64,000 nt of DNA from positions 325,817-389,816 of the forward strand of contig NZ_CP026004.1 of the NCBI RefSeq assembly GCF_003086895.1. Reading direction: 5' to 3'. This document shows positions 41,265-49,659 of the stretch, piece after piece. The position numbers were made by a program, and so were the translations under genes. Below the pieces are notes generated by a model. That model saw only the letters and a list, made by a program, of their open reading frames with translations, made no database searches and was not told the DNA's origin. This DNA comes from Stenotrophomonas sp. ESTM1D_MKCIP4_1. Its GTDB lineage: Bacteria > Pseudomonadota > Gammaproteobacteria > Xanthomonadales > Xanthomonadaceae. Positions within the stretch are counted from its first letter, which is position 1. Every line of letters begins with the position of its first letter.

Positions 41265-42953
41265 TTACATTTTTTCCGGGGCGCTGACGCCCAGGAGGTC
41301 GAGGCCATTGGCCAGTACCTGGCGCGCGGCGCAGGCCAGGGTCAGCTTGGCGTTGCGGTCGGTGGCGTCGTCCACCAGTACCGGCGTCCCGTGATACCAC
41401 GTGTGGAAGGCATGCGCCAATTCACGCAGGTACTGCGCCACCAAGTGCGGTTCGAGCGCCACGCCGGCCGCTTCCACCACTTCCGGGTACCGCGAGATTT
41501 CGTTCATCAGCAGCAGCGAGGCATCGTCGGCCAGGCGGCCGAGGTTGCCCAGGCCGTTGCCCTGGTCGTACACCAGGCCCTTCTCCTGCGCCTGGCGCAG
41601 CAGGCTGCAGACGCGGGCATGCGCGTACTGCACGTAGAACACCGGGTTGTCGTTGCTCTGCTGGCGGGCCAGGTCGATGTCGAAGGTCAGCTGCGAATCG
41701 GGCTTGCGCGCGATCAGGAACCAGCGGGTCGCATCGCGGCCGGCTTCCTCGATCAGGTCGCGCAGGGTGAAGTAGCTGCCGGCACGCTTGGACAGCTTCA
41801 CTTCCTCGCCACCGCGCATGACGGTGACCATCTGGTGCAGCACGTACTCGGGCCAGCCCTGCGGAATGCCCACTTCCATGGCCTGCAGGCCGGCGCGCAC
41901 GCGGGCCAGCGAACCGTGGTGGTCGGCGCCCAATTCGGTGATCGCACGCTCGTAGCCGCGCTGCCACTTGGACAGGTGGTAGGCCACGTCCGGCACGAAG
42001 TAGGTGAAGGTGCCGTCGGACTTGCGCATCACGCGGTCCTTGTCGTCACCGAAGTCGGTGCTGCGCAGCCACAGCGCGCCGCCTTCCTCGTAGGTATGCC
42101 CCGACGCCTGCAGCTTGGCCACCGCTTCGGCGACCTTGCCGTCAGCGTACAGCGAGCTTTCCAGGAAGTAGATGTCGAAGTCGACGCCGAACGCAGCCAG
42201 GTCCAGGTTCTGCTCGTTGCGCAGGTAGGCCACGGCGAAGCGGCGGATCGCGGTCATGTCGTCCGGATCCTTGGCGCCGACCACCATGGTCCCTTCCAGG
42301 TCGACGCTGGCGCCGGCCATGTAGGCACGGGCGACATCGGCGATGTACTCACCGCGGTAGCCGCCTTCCGGCCAGCCGTCCTGGTCCGGGGCAATGCCCT
42401 TGACGCGGGCCTGCACCGACAGCGCCAGATTCTCGATCTGCACGCCGGCATCGTTGTAGTAGAACTCGCGCTTGGCGTTCCAGCCGTTGGCATCGAGCAC
42501 GCGGGCCACGCAGTCGCCGATCGCCGCCGCGCGGCCATGGCCGACATGCAGGGGACCGGTCGGGTTGGCCGACACGTACTCCACGCCCACCGTGCGGCCA
42601 TTGCCGGACAGGTTGCGACCGTAGTCGTGGCCTTCCTTGATGACCGAGGCGGCTTCGCGCTGGTACGCCGCCGGGGCCAGATGGAAGTTGATGAAGCCGG
42701 GGCCGGCGATCTCGACCTTGCTGACATCCTCGCTGCGCGGCAGCGCTTCCACCAGCGCCTGCGCCAGTGCGCGCGGGTTGCTGCGCGCGGCCTTGGCCAG
42801 CAGCATGGCGGCATTGGTGGCGAAGTCGCCGTGGTCGCGGGTCTTCGGGCGCTCGACCACGAAGTCCGGCGGCAGGGAATCGGCGGGCAGGGTGCCATTG
42901 GCGCGCAAGGCTTCGATGCCTTGGCTGATCAGGGCGCGGAGGAGATTTTTCAC
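41265..42953 (-). CDS. argS: arginyl-tRNA synthetase
   Basis: A 562-residue class I synthetase. The N-terminal Add-1 domain (about 1-100), HIGH-type motif [17 protein letters not shown], the KMSKS-region variant [13 protein letters not shown], and the C-terminal DALR anticodon domain ending [11 protein letters not shown] are all present. I use GTG 42953 (KNLLRALIS follows), which gives the usual ArgS length; longer in-frame starts would add unrelated residues. Co-transcribed with the FtsN-like gene. Confidence 0.96.
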   Translation of the reverse strand: MKNLLRALISQGIEALRANGTLPADSLPPDFVVERPKTRDHGDFATNAAMLLAKAARSNPRALAQALVEALPRSEDVSKVEIAGPGFINFHLAPAAYQREAASVIKEGHDYGRNLSGNGRTVGVEYVSANPTGPLHVGHGRAAAIGDCVARVLDANGWNAKREFYYNDAGVQIENLALSVQARVKGIAPDQDGWPEGGYRGEYIADVARAYMAGASVDLEGTMVVGAKDPDDMTAIRRFAVAYLRNEQNLDLAAFGVDFDIYFLESSLYADGKVAEAVAKLQASGHTYEEGGALWLRSTDFGDDKDRVMRKSDGTFTYFVPDVAYHLSKWQRGYERAITELGADHHGSLARVRAGLQAMEVGIPQGWPEYVLHQMVTVMRGGEEVKLSKRAGSYFTLRDLIEEAGRDATRWFLIARKPDSQLTFDIDLARQQSNDNPVFYVQYAHARVCSLLRQAQEKGLVYDQGNGLGNLGRLADDASLLLMNEISRYPEVVEAAGVALEPHLVAQYLRELAHAFHTWYHGTPVLVDDATDRNAKLTLACAARQVLANGLDLLGVSAPEKM

Positions 42954-43080
42954 GAGGCCTGCTGTGAGAATGAGCGGCGGAATCGCCCATTTTAGCGCAG
43001 ATGCCGGCATGCACGCTGGCAGTCGCCTGCCAATGTGAACGCGCGCCGCCTTCGGCGGTCCCGCATCGCGGGCGGCGGCT

Positions 43081-43785
43081 TCAGCCGGACAGGCGTGGCG
43101 GGTGCTGCGGCAGCAGGCCCCGTTCAGCAAATGAAACGGGCCGCCCTTCACCGATCACGAAGTGGTCCAGCAGGCGGATGTCGACAAGGGCAAGGGCCTT
43201 CTGCAGCTCGGCGGTGATGCGGACATCGGCCGCCGAAGGCTCGGGGTCACCGGAGGGGTGGTTGTGGCTGAGGATGACCGCCGCCGCGTTGTGAAGCAGG
43301 GCGCGCCGCACCACCTCACGGGGGTAGACCGGTGCGGTGTTGATGGTGCCGGCGAACAGTTCCTCGCCGGCGATCAGGCGGTGCCGGTTGTCCAGGAACA
43401 GCACCATGAACAGTTCCCGGGCCTGGCCGCGCAGCCGGTGCTGCAGGTAGCGGCCGACGGCCACCGGGTTGTCGCCCACGCTCTCGCCCTGGGCCAGCTC
43501 GGCGGCCAGATAGCGGTGGGCAAGCTCCAGGCCGGCCGCCAGCGTACAGCTGCGCGCCGGGCCCAGCCCCGGCAGCGTGGCCAGCTCGGTGGCCGGGCGG
43601 TCCAGCAGCGTGCGCAGTGGGCCGTGCGCGTTCAGCAGGTCACGCGCGGTCTGCACCGCATCGCGGCCGCCGAAGCCCGAACCCAGGAACAGGGCCAGCA
43701 GCTCGGCATCGGAAAGGGCGGGAGCCCCGCGCACCAGCAGTTTCTCGCGCGGTCGTTCCTCGGGGGGCCAGTCATGGATGGGCAT
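43081..43785 (-). CDS. radC: RadC/YicR family JAB-domain protein
   Basis: A 234-residue protein: an N-terminal helix-hairpin-helix part ([39 protein letters not shown]) and a JAMM metalloprotease-like domain with [14 protein letters not shown], the H-x-H...D zinc motif. Once thought to be a repair protein, its real role is unclear. ATG 43785 ([17 protein letters not shown]) matches the conserved family start. Confidence 0.94.
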   Translation of the reverse strand: MPIHDWPPEERPREKLLVRGAPALSDAELLALFLGSGFGGRDAVQTARDLLNAHGPLRTLLDRPATELATLPGLGPARSCTLAAGLELAHRYLAAELAQGESVGDNPVAVGRYLQHRLRGQARELFMVLFLDNRHRLIAGEELFAGTINTAPVYPREVVRRALLHNAAAVILSHNHPSGDPEPSAADVRITAELQKALALVDIRLLDHFVIGEGRPVSFAERGLLPQHPPRLSG

Positions 43786-43855
43786 GGCGTCATGGTCAGG
43801 GCTGCCGCGCCTGGCGGCCATCGGTGATTGCCGCCACGAGCAGTCGGCCGATGCC

Positions 43856-44482
43856 TCAGCCGCGCTCGGCCAGCAGGTAGTCGAACAGTTCCTGGTTGTT
43901 GTCCAGGCCCAGCTTGCGCATGGCCTCGGCCTTCTGCCGGCTGATGGTCTTGGCGCTGCGGCCGCTGTGCTCGGCGATGGCGTTCACGCTCAGGCCATCG
44001 CCCAGCAACTGCAGCACTTCCTGTTCGCGGGCCGACAGCGGGCACTGCGGGCGCGGGAACAGCAGGTCCCGCGACTGCAGCAGGCGGCGCAGCTGCTGCG
44101 ACACGAACCGCTTGCCTGCCATGGCCGCGCGCAGGGCCTGGGGCAGCTCGCCGAAATCGGCACTCTTGTCCACCAGCCCTTGCACGCCATCGCGCAGCAG
44201 CCCGTCCAGCAGGCCCGGATGGCGCGCGCCGGTCAGCACCACCACGGGCAGCGCCGGGTGCCGCTGGCGCAGCGCATCCAGCAGGGCGGCCCCATCGGGA
44301 CCGGTGCCCGGCATGGACAGATCCGTCAGCACCGCATGGCAGGGCTTCTGGGCGACCAGGTCGAGCAGTCCCGCGCCATCGGCGGCGGCACCGGTCACGC
44401 ACATCTGGTGACGTTCGAGCACGATACGGATGCCGTGCAGTACGACCGGGTGGTCGTCGGCGATGATGATGCGCGGATGCAC
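43856..44482 (-). CDS. orphan response regulator of the RcsB/LuxR type
   Basis: A 208-residue regulator: receiver with D9-D10 pocket (IIADDHPVV), phospho-acceptor D54 (VLTDLSMPG), T in VLTGARH and K in LVDKSADF; LuxR-type HTH with [24 protein letters not shown]...[11 protein letters not shown], again the RcsB-like TISRQK form. No kinase adjoins it. It shares this HTH style with the regulator at 34192. Located between radC and the coaBC operon, which it faces divergently. Confidence 0.9.
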   Translation of the reverse strand: MHPRIIIADDHPVVLHGIRIVLERHQMCVTGAAADGAGLLDLVAQKPCHAVLTDLSMPGTGPDGAALLDALRQRHPALPVVVLTGARHPGLLDGLLRDGVQGLVDKSADFGELPQALRAAMAGKRFVSQQLRRLLQSRDLLFPRPQCPLSAREQEVLQLLGDGLSVNAIAEHSGRSAKTISRQKAEAMRKLGLDNNQELFDYLLAERG

Positions 44483-44711
44483 GGTGGACTCCTCGGAAAC
44501 ACAGATGGCGCACCCGAGGGGGCCTGCAATGATTCTGCTGAAGCTGTGGTCGGCTGAGGTATAGGAAAGTTCCGAATCCGAACAGGGGACAACCCGGAAA
44601 TTGATGTGGCTGCAGTCCCATCTGCTGATAGCTGTGCGCTATGTGCGCTGTGTACCGGGACGTTACCGACCATCGGGTAAGCTAGCGCCCTCGTTTGCAC
44701 AGGATTTCCCG

Positions 44712-45980
44712 GTGGCTGATTCTCCCAACGCCCTCCCCACGCCGGCCCGCGCGCTGGAAGGCCAGAAACTGCTGTTGTGCGTCGGCGGCGGAATCGCGGC
44801 CTACAAGGCACTGGAACTGGTACGCCGCCTTCGTGATGCCGGGGCCGTGGTGCAGGTGGCGATGACGGCCGGTGCCCAGCAGTTCGTCACCCCGCTCAGT
44901 TTCCAGGCCCTGTCTGGGCAGCCCACCCGCACGACCCTGTGGGACAGTGCCGCCGAACAGGCGATGGGCCACATCGAACTGGCGCGCTGGGCCGATCGCA
45001 TCGTGGTCGCGCCGGGCACTGCCGATCTGCTGGCACGCCTGGCGCACGGCCATGCCGATGACCTGGTCAGCACCCTGTGCCTGGCCAGCACCGCGCCGCT
45101 CACCGTCTGCCCGGCGATGAACCACCGCATGTGGCTGCACCCGGCCACCCAAGCCAATATTGCGCTGCTGCGCCAGCGTGGTGCGCAGGTCATCGGCCCG
45201 GTCGACGGTCCGCTGGCCGAGGGCGAATCCGGTCCCGGCCGCCTGGCCGAGCCGGGTGACATCGTCGCCGCACTGGCCCGCCTGGGTGGCTCCACCCCGG
45301 CCGCCGCCGCCGCTGCGCCGGAAACGCGCGCGCTGCAGGGCCTGCGCCTGCTCATCAGCGCCGGCCCGACCTATGAAGACATCGACCCGGTGCGCTACGT
45401 GGGCAACCGCAGCAGCGGCAAGATGGGCTTCGCCCTGGCCGGTGCCGCGGCAGCGCTCGGCGCCCAGGTGGTGCTGGTCAGCGGCCCGGTGCAGCTGCCG
45501 ACCCCGCCGGGCGTGCAGCGCGTGGACGTGCGCTCGGCCGCACAGATGCGCGAGGCGGTGCTGAACGCACTTCCGGCCGACATCTATATAGGCGCGGCCG
45601 CCGTTTCCGATTACACCCCGCGCCAGGTGGCCGCGCAGAAGCTGAAGAAGACCGCCGACAGCCAGTCGCTGGTGATCGAACTGGTGCGCACGCCGGACAT
45701 CCTGGCCGAGGTCGCCGCACAGACCCAGTCGCTGAAGCTGGTGGTCGGCTTCGCCGCTGAAACCCACGACGTGGAGAAGTACGCACGTGGCAAGCTGATC
45801 GACAAGCGCTTGGATCTGGTGATCGCCAACCAGGTCGGCATCAGCGGCGGCGGTTTTGAAAGTGACAACAATGCGGCCACTGCGTTCTGGCAGGACGGCG
45901 AACAGGTATTCCCGGCCACCTCCAAGCGCGAGCTGGCCGAACAACTGCTGGCGCTGATCGCGCGGAGGCTTCAGGCATGA
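44712..45980 (+). CDS. coaBC: bifunctional phosphopantothenoylcysteine decarboxylase/phosphopantothenate-cysteine ligase
   Basis: A 422-residue CoA-biosynthesis enzyme. CoaC part: [19 protein letters not shown]-binding [19 protein letters not shown] and the substrate loop CPAMNHRMW (PxMNxxMW motif). CoaB part from about 215: [26 protein letters not shown] and the dimerisation strand. GTG 44712 (ADSPNALPT follows) is the plausible start; a longer frame exists but adds unrelated residues. Stop overlaps dut start (ATGA), and algC follows, the normal xanthomonad/pseudomonad order. Confidence 0.95.
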   Translation: MADSPNALPTPARALEGQKLLLCVGGGIAAYKALELVRRLRDAGAVVQVAMTAGAQQFVTPLSFQALSGQPTRTTLWDSAAEQAMGHIELARWADRIVVAPGTADLLARLAHGHADDLVSTLCLASTAPLTVCPAMNHRMWLHPATQANIALLRQRGAQVIGPVDGPLAEGESGPGRLAEPGDIVAALARLGGSTPAAAAAAPETRALQGLRLLISAGPTYEDIDPVRYVGNRSSGKMGFALAGAAAALGAQVVLVSGPVQLPTPPGVQRVDVRSAAQMREAVLNALPADIYIGAAAVSDYTPRQVAAQKLKKTADSQSLVIELVRTPDILAEVAAQTQSLKLVVGFAAETHDVEKYARGKLIDKRLDLVIANQVGISGGGFESDNNAATAFWQDGEQVFPATSKRELAEQLLALIARRLQA

Positions 45981-46465
45981 CCCAGGCAACATCCACCCCG
46001 GCGGCTCCATTGCAGGCATTGCAGGTGAAGCTGCTCGACCCCCGTTTCGGCGACAGCTGGCCGCTGCCGGCCTATGCCACCGAAGCGAGCGCCGGCATGG
46101 ACCTGCGCGCAGCACTGGAAACCGCGCTGACCCTGCAGCCGGGTGATACCGCGCTGGTGCCCAGCGGCCTGGCCATCCACATCGGCGATCCCAACCTGTG
46201 TGCGGTGATCCTGCCCCGCTCGGGCCTGGGCCATCGCCACGGCATCGTGCTGGGAAACGGCACCGGCCTGATCGATGCCGATTACCAAGGACCGCTGCTG
46301 ATCAGCGTCTGGAATCGCGGCCGCGAAGCCTTCACCATCGAACCGGGCGACCGCATCGCCCAGCTGGTCGTCGTACCGATTGCCCGCGTCAGCCTGCAGG
46401 TGGTGGATACTTTCACCGACAGCGTGCGGGGAACGGGTGGATTCGGCCATACCGGGGTACGTTGA
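45977..46465 (+). CDS. dut: deoxyuridine 5'-triphosphate nucleotidohydrolase
   Basis: A 162-residue trimeric dUTPase hydrolysing dUTP to dUMP and PPi. All five motifs are present: [15 protein letters not shown] (as [13 protein letters not shown]), GLIDADYQG with the catalytic Asp, GDRIAQLV and the C-terminal [11 protein letters not shown]-loop-like motif. ATGA overlap with coaBC. Confidence 0.97.
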   Translation: MTQATSTPAAPLQALQVKLLDPRFGDSWPLPAYATEASAGMDLRAALETALTLQPGDTALVPSGLAIHIGDPNLCAVILPRSGLGHRHGIVLGNGTGLIDADYQGPLLISVWNRGREAFTIEPGDRIAQLVVVPIARVSLQVVDTFTDSVRGTGGFGHTGVR

Positions 46466-46477
46466 CGGGGGACACTG

Positions 46478-48835
46478 ATGAGCGGCAGCGGGGAAGGACG
46501 GCAGAAGCAGTCATTGGGGCGCAACGCGCCGTTGCTGGGGGTCGCGTTGCTGTTGCTGGCCGGCTGGTTCGGCTGGAGCGCGGTGCAGCAGTGGCGGCAG
46601 CAGGCCAGCGGGGACACGCTGGCCGAGGTGCGCGACGAGGCGGTGCAGGGCGTGCAGCAGGCCGCGTCCGGCCAGTTGCAGCAGCTGCAGCAGCACCTCA
46701 AGGGTGACCGCGTGCAGCAGGCGCTGCAGGCCGGTGATGCCGCCGCCGCCGCGCTGGCCCTGCGCGAGAGCTGGTCCGGGGTCGAGCAGGTGGACGTGCT
46801 GACGGCCGACCTGACCGCTGCCTACGCCGAGGGTGCTGCCTTCGGCTATGCCCGGCTGGCGCTGCTGGAATCGGTACTGATCGACAGCAAGCCCGGCCTG
46901 CGCGTGGTCCGCGATGGGGGCGGCAATCGCCTTGGCCTGGCGGCTCCGGTGCAGCTGGGCGCGCTGGGCCCGGCCGTCGTCTATGTGCGGCAGCCGCTGC
47001 TGCGCCTGACCGGCCCGCTGGACCAGGTGCGTGCGCCGTCCAGCGGCTTCCTGTCCCTGCGCCAGGGCGCGCATGACATCGTTGCCCAGGGCGATGCCAG
47101 CCTGGCCGACAGCGCCGAGGCCATGGCACGGCCCATCAAGGGCACCCCGTTGCGCCTGACCGCCAGCGCCCCGAACATCGAACCCGGCCCGCTGGGCCTG
47201 GGCGCCCTGTCCAGTGCCATCGTCGCGCTGCTGCTGGCCTTCATCGCCGTGCTGCTGGTGGTCGGCAGGGGACGTCTGCCGAAGTCGCTGCCGATGCCGA
47301 TCCGTCGAGGCGCCGCAGCCGAGGTCGACCAGGGCCCGACCCTGCGCGAAAGCCTGCAGAGGGTCGCCCCGGATCTGCCGGCGGCCGACGCTGCCGAAAG
47401 CGGTGCCGGCACGCCGCCGGCCGTACCCCCGCCACCGCCGGTGGATCTGCCGGCGGGCATCTTCCGCGCCTACGACATCCGTGGCGTGGTCGGCACCGAG
47501 TTGAATGCGCGCAACGCCGCGCTGATCGGCCAGGCCATCGGCACCGTCGCCCTCGAACAGGGGCTGCGCGAGGTGGTGATCGGTCGTGATGGCCGCCTGT
47601 CCGGTCCGGAACTGTCGGCCAGCCTGGCCGAGGGCCTGCGCCGCGCCGGCTGTTCGGTCATCGACATCGGCCTGGCGCCGACGCCGCTGGTCTATTTCGC
47701 GGCCTTCCACCTGCGCACCGGCACCTGCGTGGCGGTGACCGGCAGCCACAATCCGCCCGAATACAACGGCTTCAAGGTAGTCATCGGCGGCGAGACGCTG
47801 TCCGGCGATGCCATCACCGATCTCTACCAGCGCATCAGCGAAGGCCGCCTGGCACAGGCCGCTGCGCCGGGCGACTACCAGCAGCGCGAGGTCGCGGCCG
47901 ACTACATCCAGCGCATTGCCGACGACGTGCAGCTGGACCGCCCGTTGAAGGTGGTGGCCGACGCCGGCAACGGCGTGGCCGGCGCGTTCGCCCCGCAGCT
48001 GCTGGAAGCCATCGGTGCCGAGGTCATTCCGCTGTACTGCGATGTCGACGGTACCTTCCCCAACCATCACCCCGACCCCAGCGAACCGGCCAACCTGGAA
48101 GACCTGGTGCAGACGGTCAAGCGCTTCGGTGCCGACCTCGGCGTCGCGTTCGATGGCGATGGCGATCGCCTGGGCGTGGTCACCGGCGAAGGGAAGATCA
48201 TCTACGCCGACCGCCTACTGATGCTGTTCGCCGCCGACGTGCTGATGCGCAACCCCGGCGCGATGGTCATCTACGACGTGAAGTGCACCGGCAAGCTGTC
48301 CGACCACGTGCTGCGCAACGGCGGCAGCCCGCTGATGTGGAAGACCGGGCATTCGCTGATGAAGGCGAAGATGCGCGAGACCGATGCCGAACTGGCCGGC
48401 GAGATGAGCGGCCACTTCTTCTTCAAGGAACGCTGGTTCGGTTTCGACGATGGCCTGTACGCCGCCGCGCGCCTGTTGGAAATCCTCGCCCAGCGCGAGG
48501 AGAGCCCGCACGAGGTGCTGGAGGAACTGCCGGACATGGTGTCCACGCCGGAACTGAAGGTACCGGTGGCTTCCGGGACGCCGCATGCACTGGTGGCGAT
48601 GCTGGTGGCCGCAGCGCAGTCCGAGGACAACCCCTACGCAGGCGGTCGCCTGTCGACCATCGACGGCCTGCGTGTGGACTATCCCGACGGATGGGGCCTG
48701 GTGCGTGCATCCAACACCACCCCGGTGCTGGTGCTGCGCTTTGAAGGCAACGACGACGCCGCGCTGGAACGCATCCAGGCCTTGTTCCGCAGCCAGCTGC
48801 AGAGCCTGCTGGGCGACACCCCGCTGGGCTTCTGA
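46478..48835 (+). CDS. algC: phosphomannomutase/phosphoglucomutase with membrane-anchored N-terminal extension
   Basis: A 785-residue protein. The catalytic part starts at about residue 325 (AGIFRAYDIRGVVGTELN) and has the phosphoserine loop VAVTGSHNPPEYNGFK, the metal loop DGDGDRLG and the sugar loop GEMSGHFFF, as in AlgC of Pseudomonas (463 residues). The extra ~320 residues hold two membrane helices (about 20-38 and 245-267) flanking a soluble, predicted periplasmic region, then a Pro-rich linker. The enzyme makes mannose-1-P and glucose-1-P for LPS and exopolysaccharide. Long forms like this occur in Xanthomonadaceae; what the extension does is not known to me. Confidence 0.93.
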   Translation: MSGSGEGRQKQSLGRNAPLLGVALLLLAGWFGWSAVQQWRQQASGDTLAEVRDEAVQGVQQAASGQLQQLQQHLKGDRVQQALQAGDAAAAALALRESWSGVEQVDVLTADLTAAYAEGAAFGYARLALLESVLIDSKPGLRVVRDGGGNRLGLAAPVQLGALGPAVVYVRQPLLRLTGPLDQVRAPSSGFLSLRQGAHDIVAQGDASLADSAEAMARPIKGTPLRLTASAPNIEPGPLGLGALSSAIVALLLAFIAVLLVVGRGRLPKSLPMPIRRGAAAEVDQGPTLRESLQRVAPDLPAADAAESGAGTPPAVPPPPPVDLPAGIFRAYDIRGVVGTELNARNAALIGQAIGTVALEQGLREVVIGRDGRLSGPELSASLAEGLRRAGCSVIDIGLAPTPLVYFAAFHLRTGTCVAVTGSHNPPEYNGFKVVIGGETLSGDAITDLYQRISEGRLAQAAAPGDYQQREVAADYIQRIADDVQLDRPLKVVADAGNGVAGAFAPQLLEAIGAEVIPLYCDVDGTFPNHHPDPSEPANLEDLVQTVKRFGADLGVAFDGDGDRLGVVTGEGKIIYADRLLMLFAADVLMRNPGAMVIYDVKCTGKLSDHVLRNGGSPLMWKTGHSLMKAKMRETDAELAGEMSGHFFFKERWFGFDDGLYAAARLLEILAQREESPHEVLEELPDMVSTPELKVPVASGTPHALVAMLVAAAQSEDNPYAGGRLSTIDGLRVDYPDGWGLVRASNTTPVLVLRFEGNDDAALERIQALFRSQLQSLLGDTPLGF

Positions 48836-48843
48836 CCGGTCGT

Positions 48844-48952
48844 GGTGGGTGCCGACCGTTGGTCGGCAGGGGGTCGGATCCTGTTGCCGCGCAACGGGCT
48901 CTGACCCCATGTTCCGGAATGAAGGCATCCACGCATGGCGTGGATCTACCCC
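48844..48952. repeat. cluster of palindromes between algC and kdpE (SMAG-like elements and dispersed palindrome copy 3)
   Basis: Three elements in a row: GCCGACC-GTT-GGTCGGC at 48851-48867; the GGGGTCGGATCC...GGGCTCTGACCCC palindrome at 48870-48908; and ATCCACGC-AT-GGCGTGGAT ending in CTAC at about 48928-48951. The last one overlaps the 3' end of kdpE. They lie between convergent genes and may end or protect both transcripts. Confidence 0.8.
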
Positions 48953-49659
48953 TTGAACCGCAGCCCCACGCCCGGTTCGGTGAACAGGTAGCGCGAATCC
49001 AGCGCCGAATCGCCCAGCTTGTGCCGCAGCTTGCCGACCAGGATGCGCAGGTAGTGCGTGTCGTGCTGGTGCGTCGGCCCCCAGATCTCCTGCAGGATCT
49101 GCGGCTGGGTCACCACGCGGCCGGCATTGCGCAGCAGCAGTGACAGCAGCGCGTACTCCTTGCGGGTCAGTGCCACCGGCTCGCCATCGATCGCCACTTC
49201 GCGGCGCACCAGGTCCACGTGCAGGTGGCCATCATCGAACACCGGCGGGGTGCCGTCGCTGGGCACGCTGCGGGTGCGCAGCAGCGCCCGCACCCGCGCC
49301 ATCAGTTCCTGGGTACCGAACGGCTTGGTCACGTAGTCGTTGGCACCGCTGTCCAGCGCCCGCACTTTCTCTGCTTCGCCGGCACGCACGGTCAGCATGA
49401 TCACCGGCACCTGGCTCCATTGCCGCAGTTGCTGCAGCACCTCGTGGCCTTCCATGTCCGGCAGGCCGATATCCAAAATCACCAGGTCCATGTCCTCGCT
49501 GGCAGCCAGCTGCAGGCCTTCCAGGCCGCTGGCCGCCTGCCGCACCTGGTATCCCTGCGCCCGCAGGCTGATGTCCAGGAAGCGGCGGATCTGGGTCTCA
49601 TCATCGATCACCAGCACGCGGGCGGCCGGCACGCTGGCATCAGTGGGCATCGGACTCAT
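48946..49659 (-). CDS. kdpE: KdpE response regulator
   Basis: A 237-residue OmpR-family regulator: receiver with D19-D20 (VLVIDDETQIRRFL), phospho-acceptor D63 (VILDIGLPDMEG), T in IMLTVRAGE and K in YVTKPFGTQE; then a winged HTH (LTRKEYALLSLLLRNAGRVVTQ...THYLRILVGKLRHKLG). The IRRFL and DTHYLRILV parts are KdpE marks. It overlaps kdpD by 20 nt. It activates kdpFABC at low potassium or high osmolarity. Confidence 0.95.
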   Translation of the reverse strand: MSPMPTDASVPAARVLVIDDETQIRRFLDISLRAQGYQVRQAASGLEGLQLAASEDMDLVILDIGLPDMEGHEVLQQLRQWSQVPVIMLTVRAGEAEKVRALDSGANDYVTKPFGTQELMARVRALLRTRSVPSDGTPPVFDDGHLHVDLVRREVAIDGEPVALTRKEYALLSLLLRNAGRVVTQPQILQEIWGPTHQHDTHYLRILVGKLRHKLGDSALDSRYLFTEPGVGLRFKG

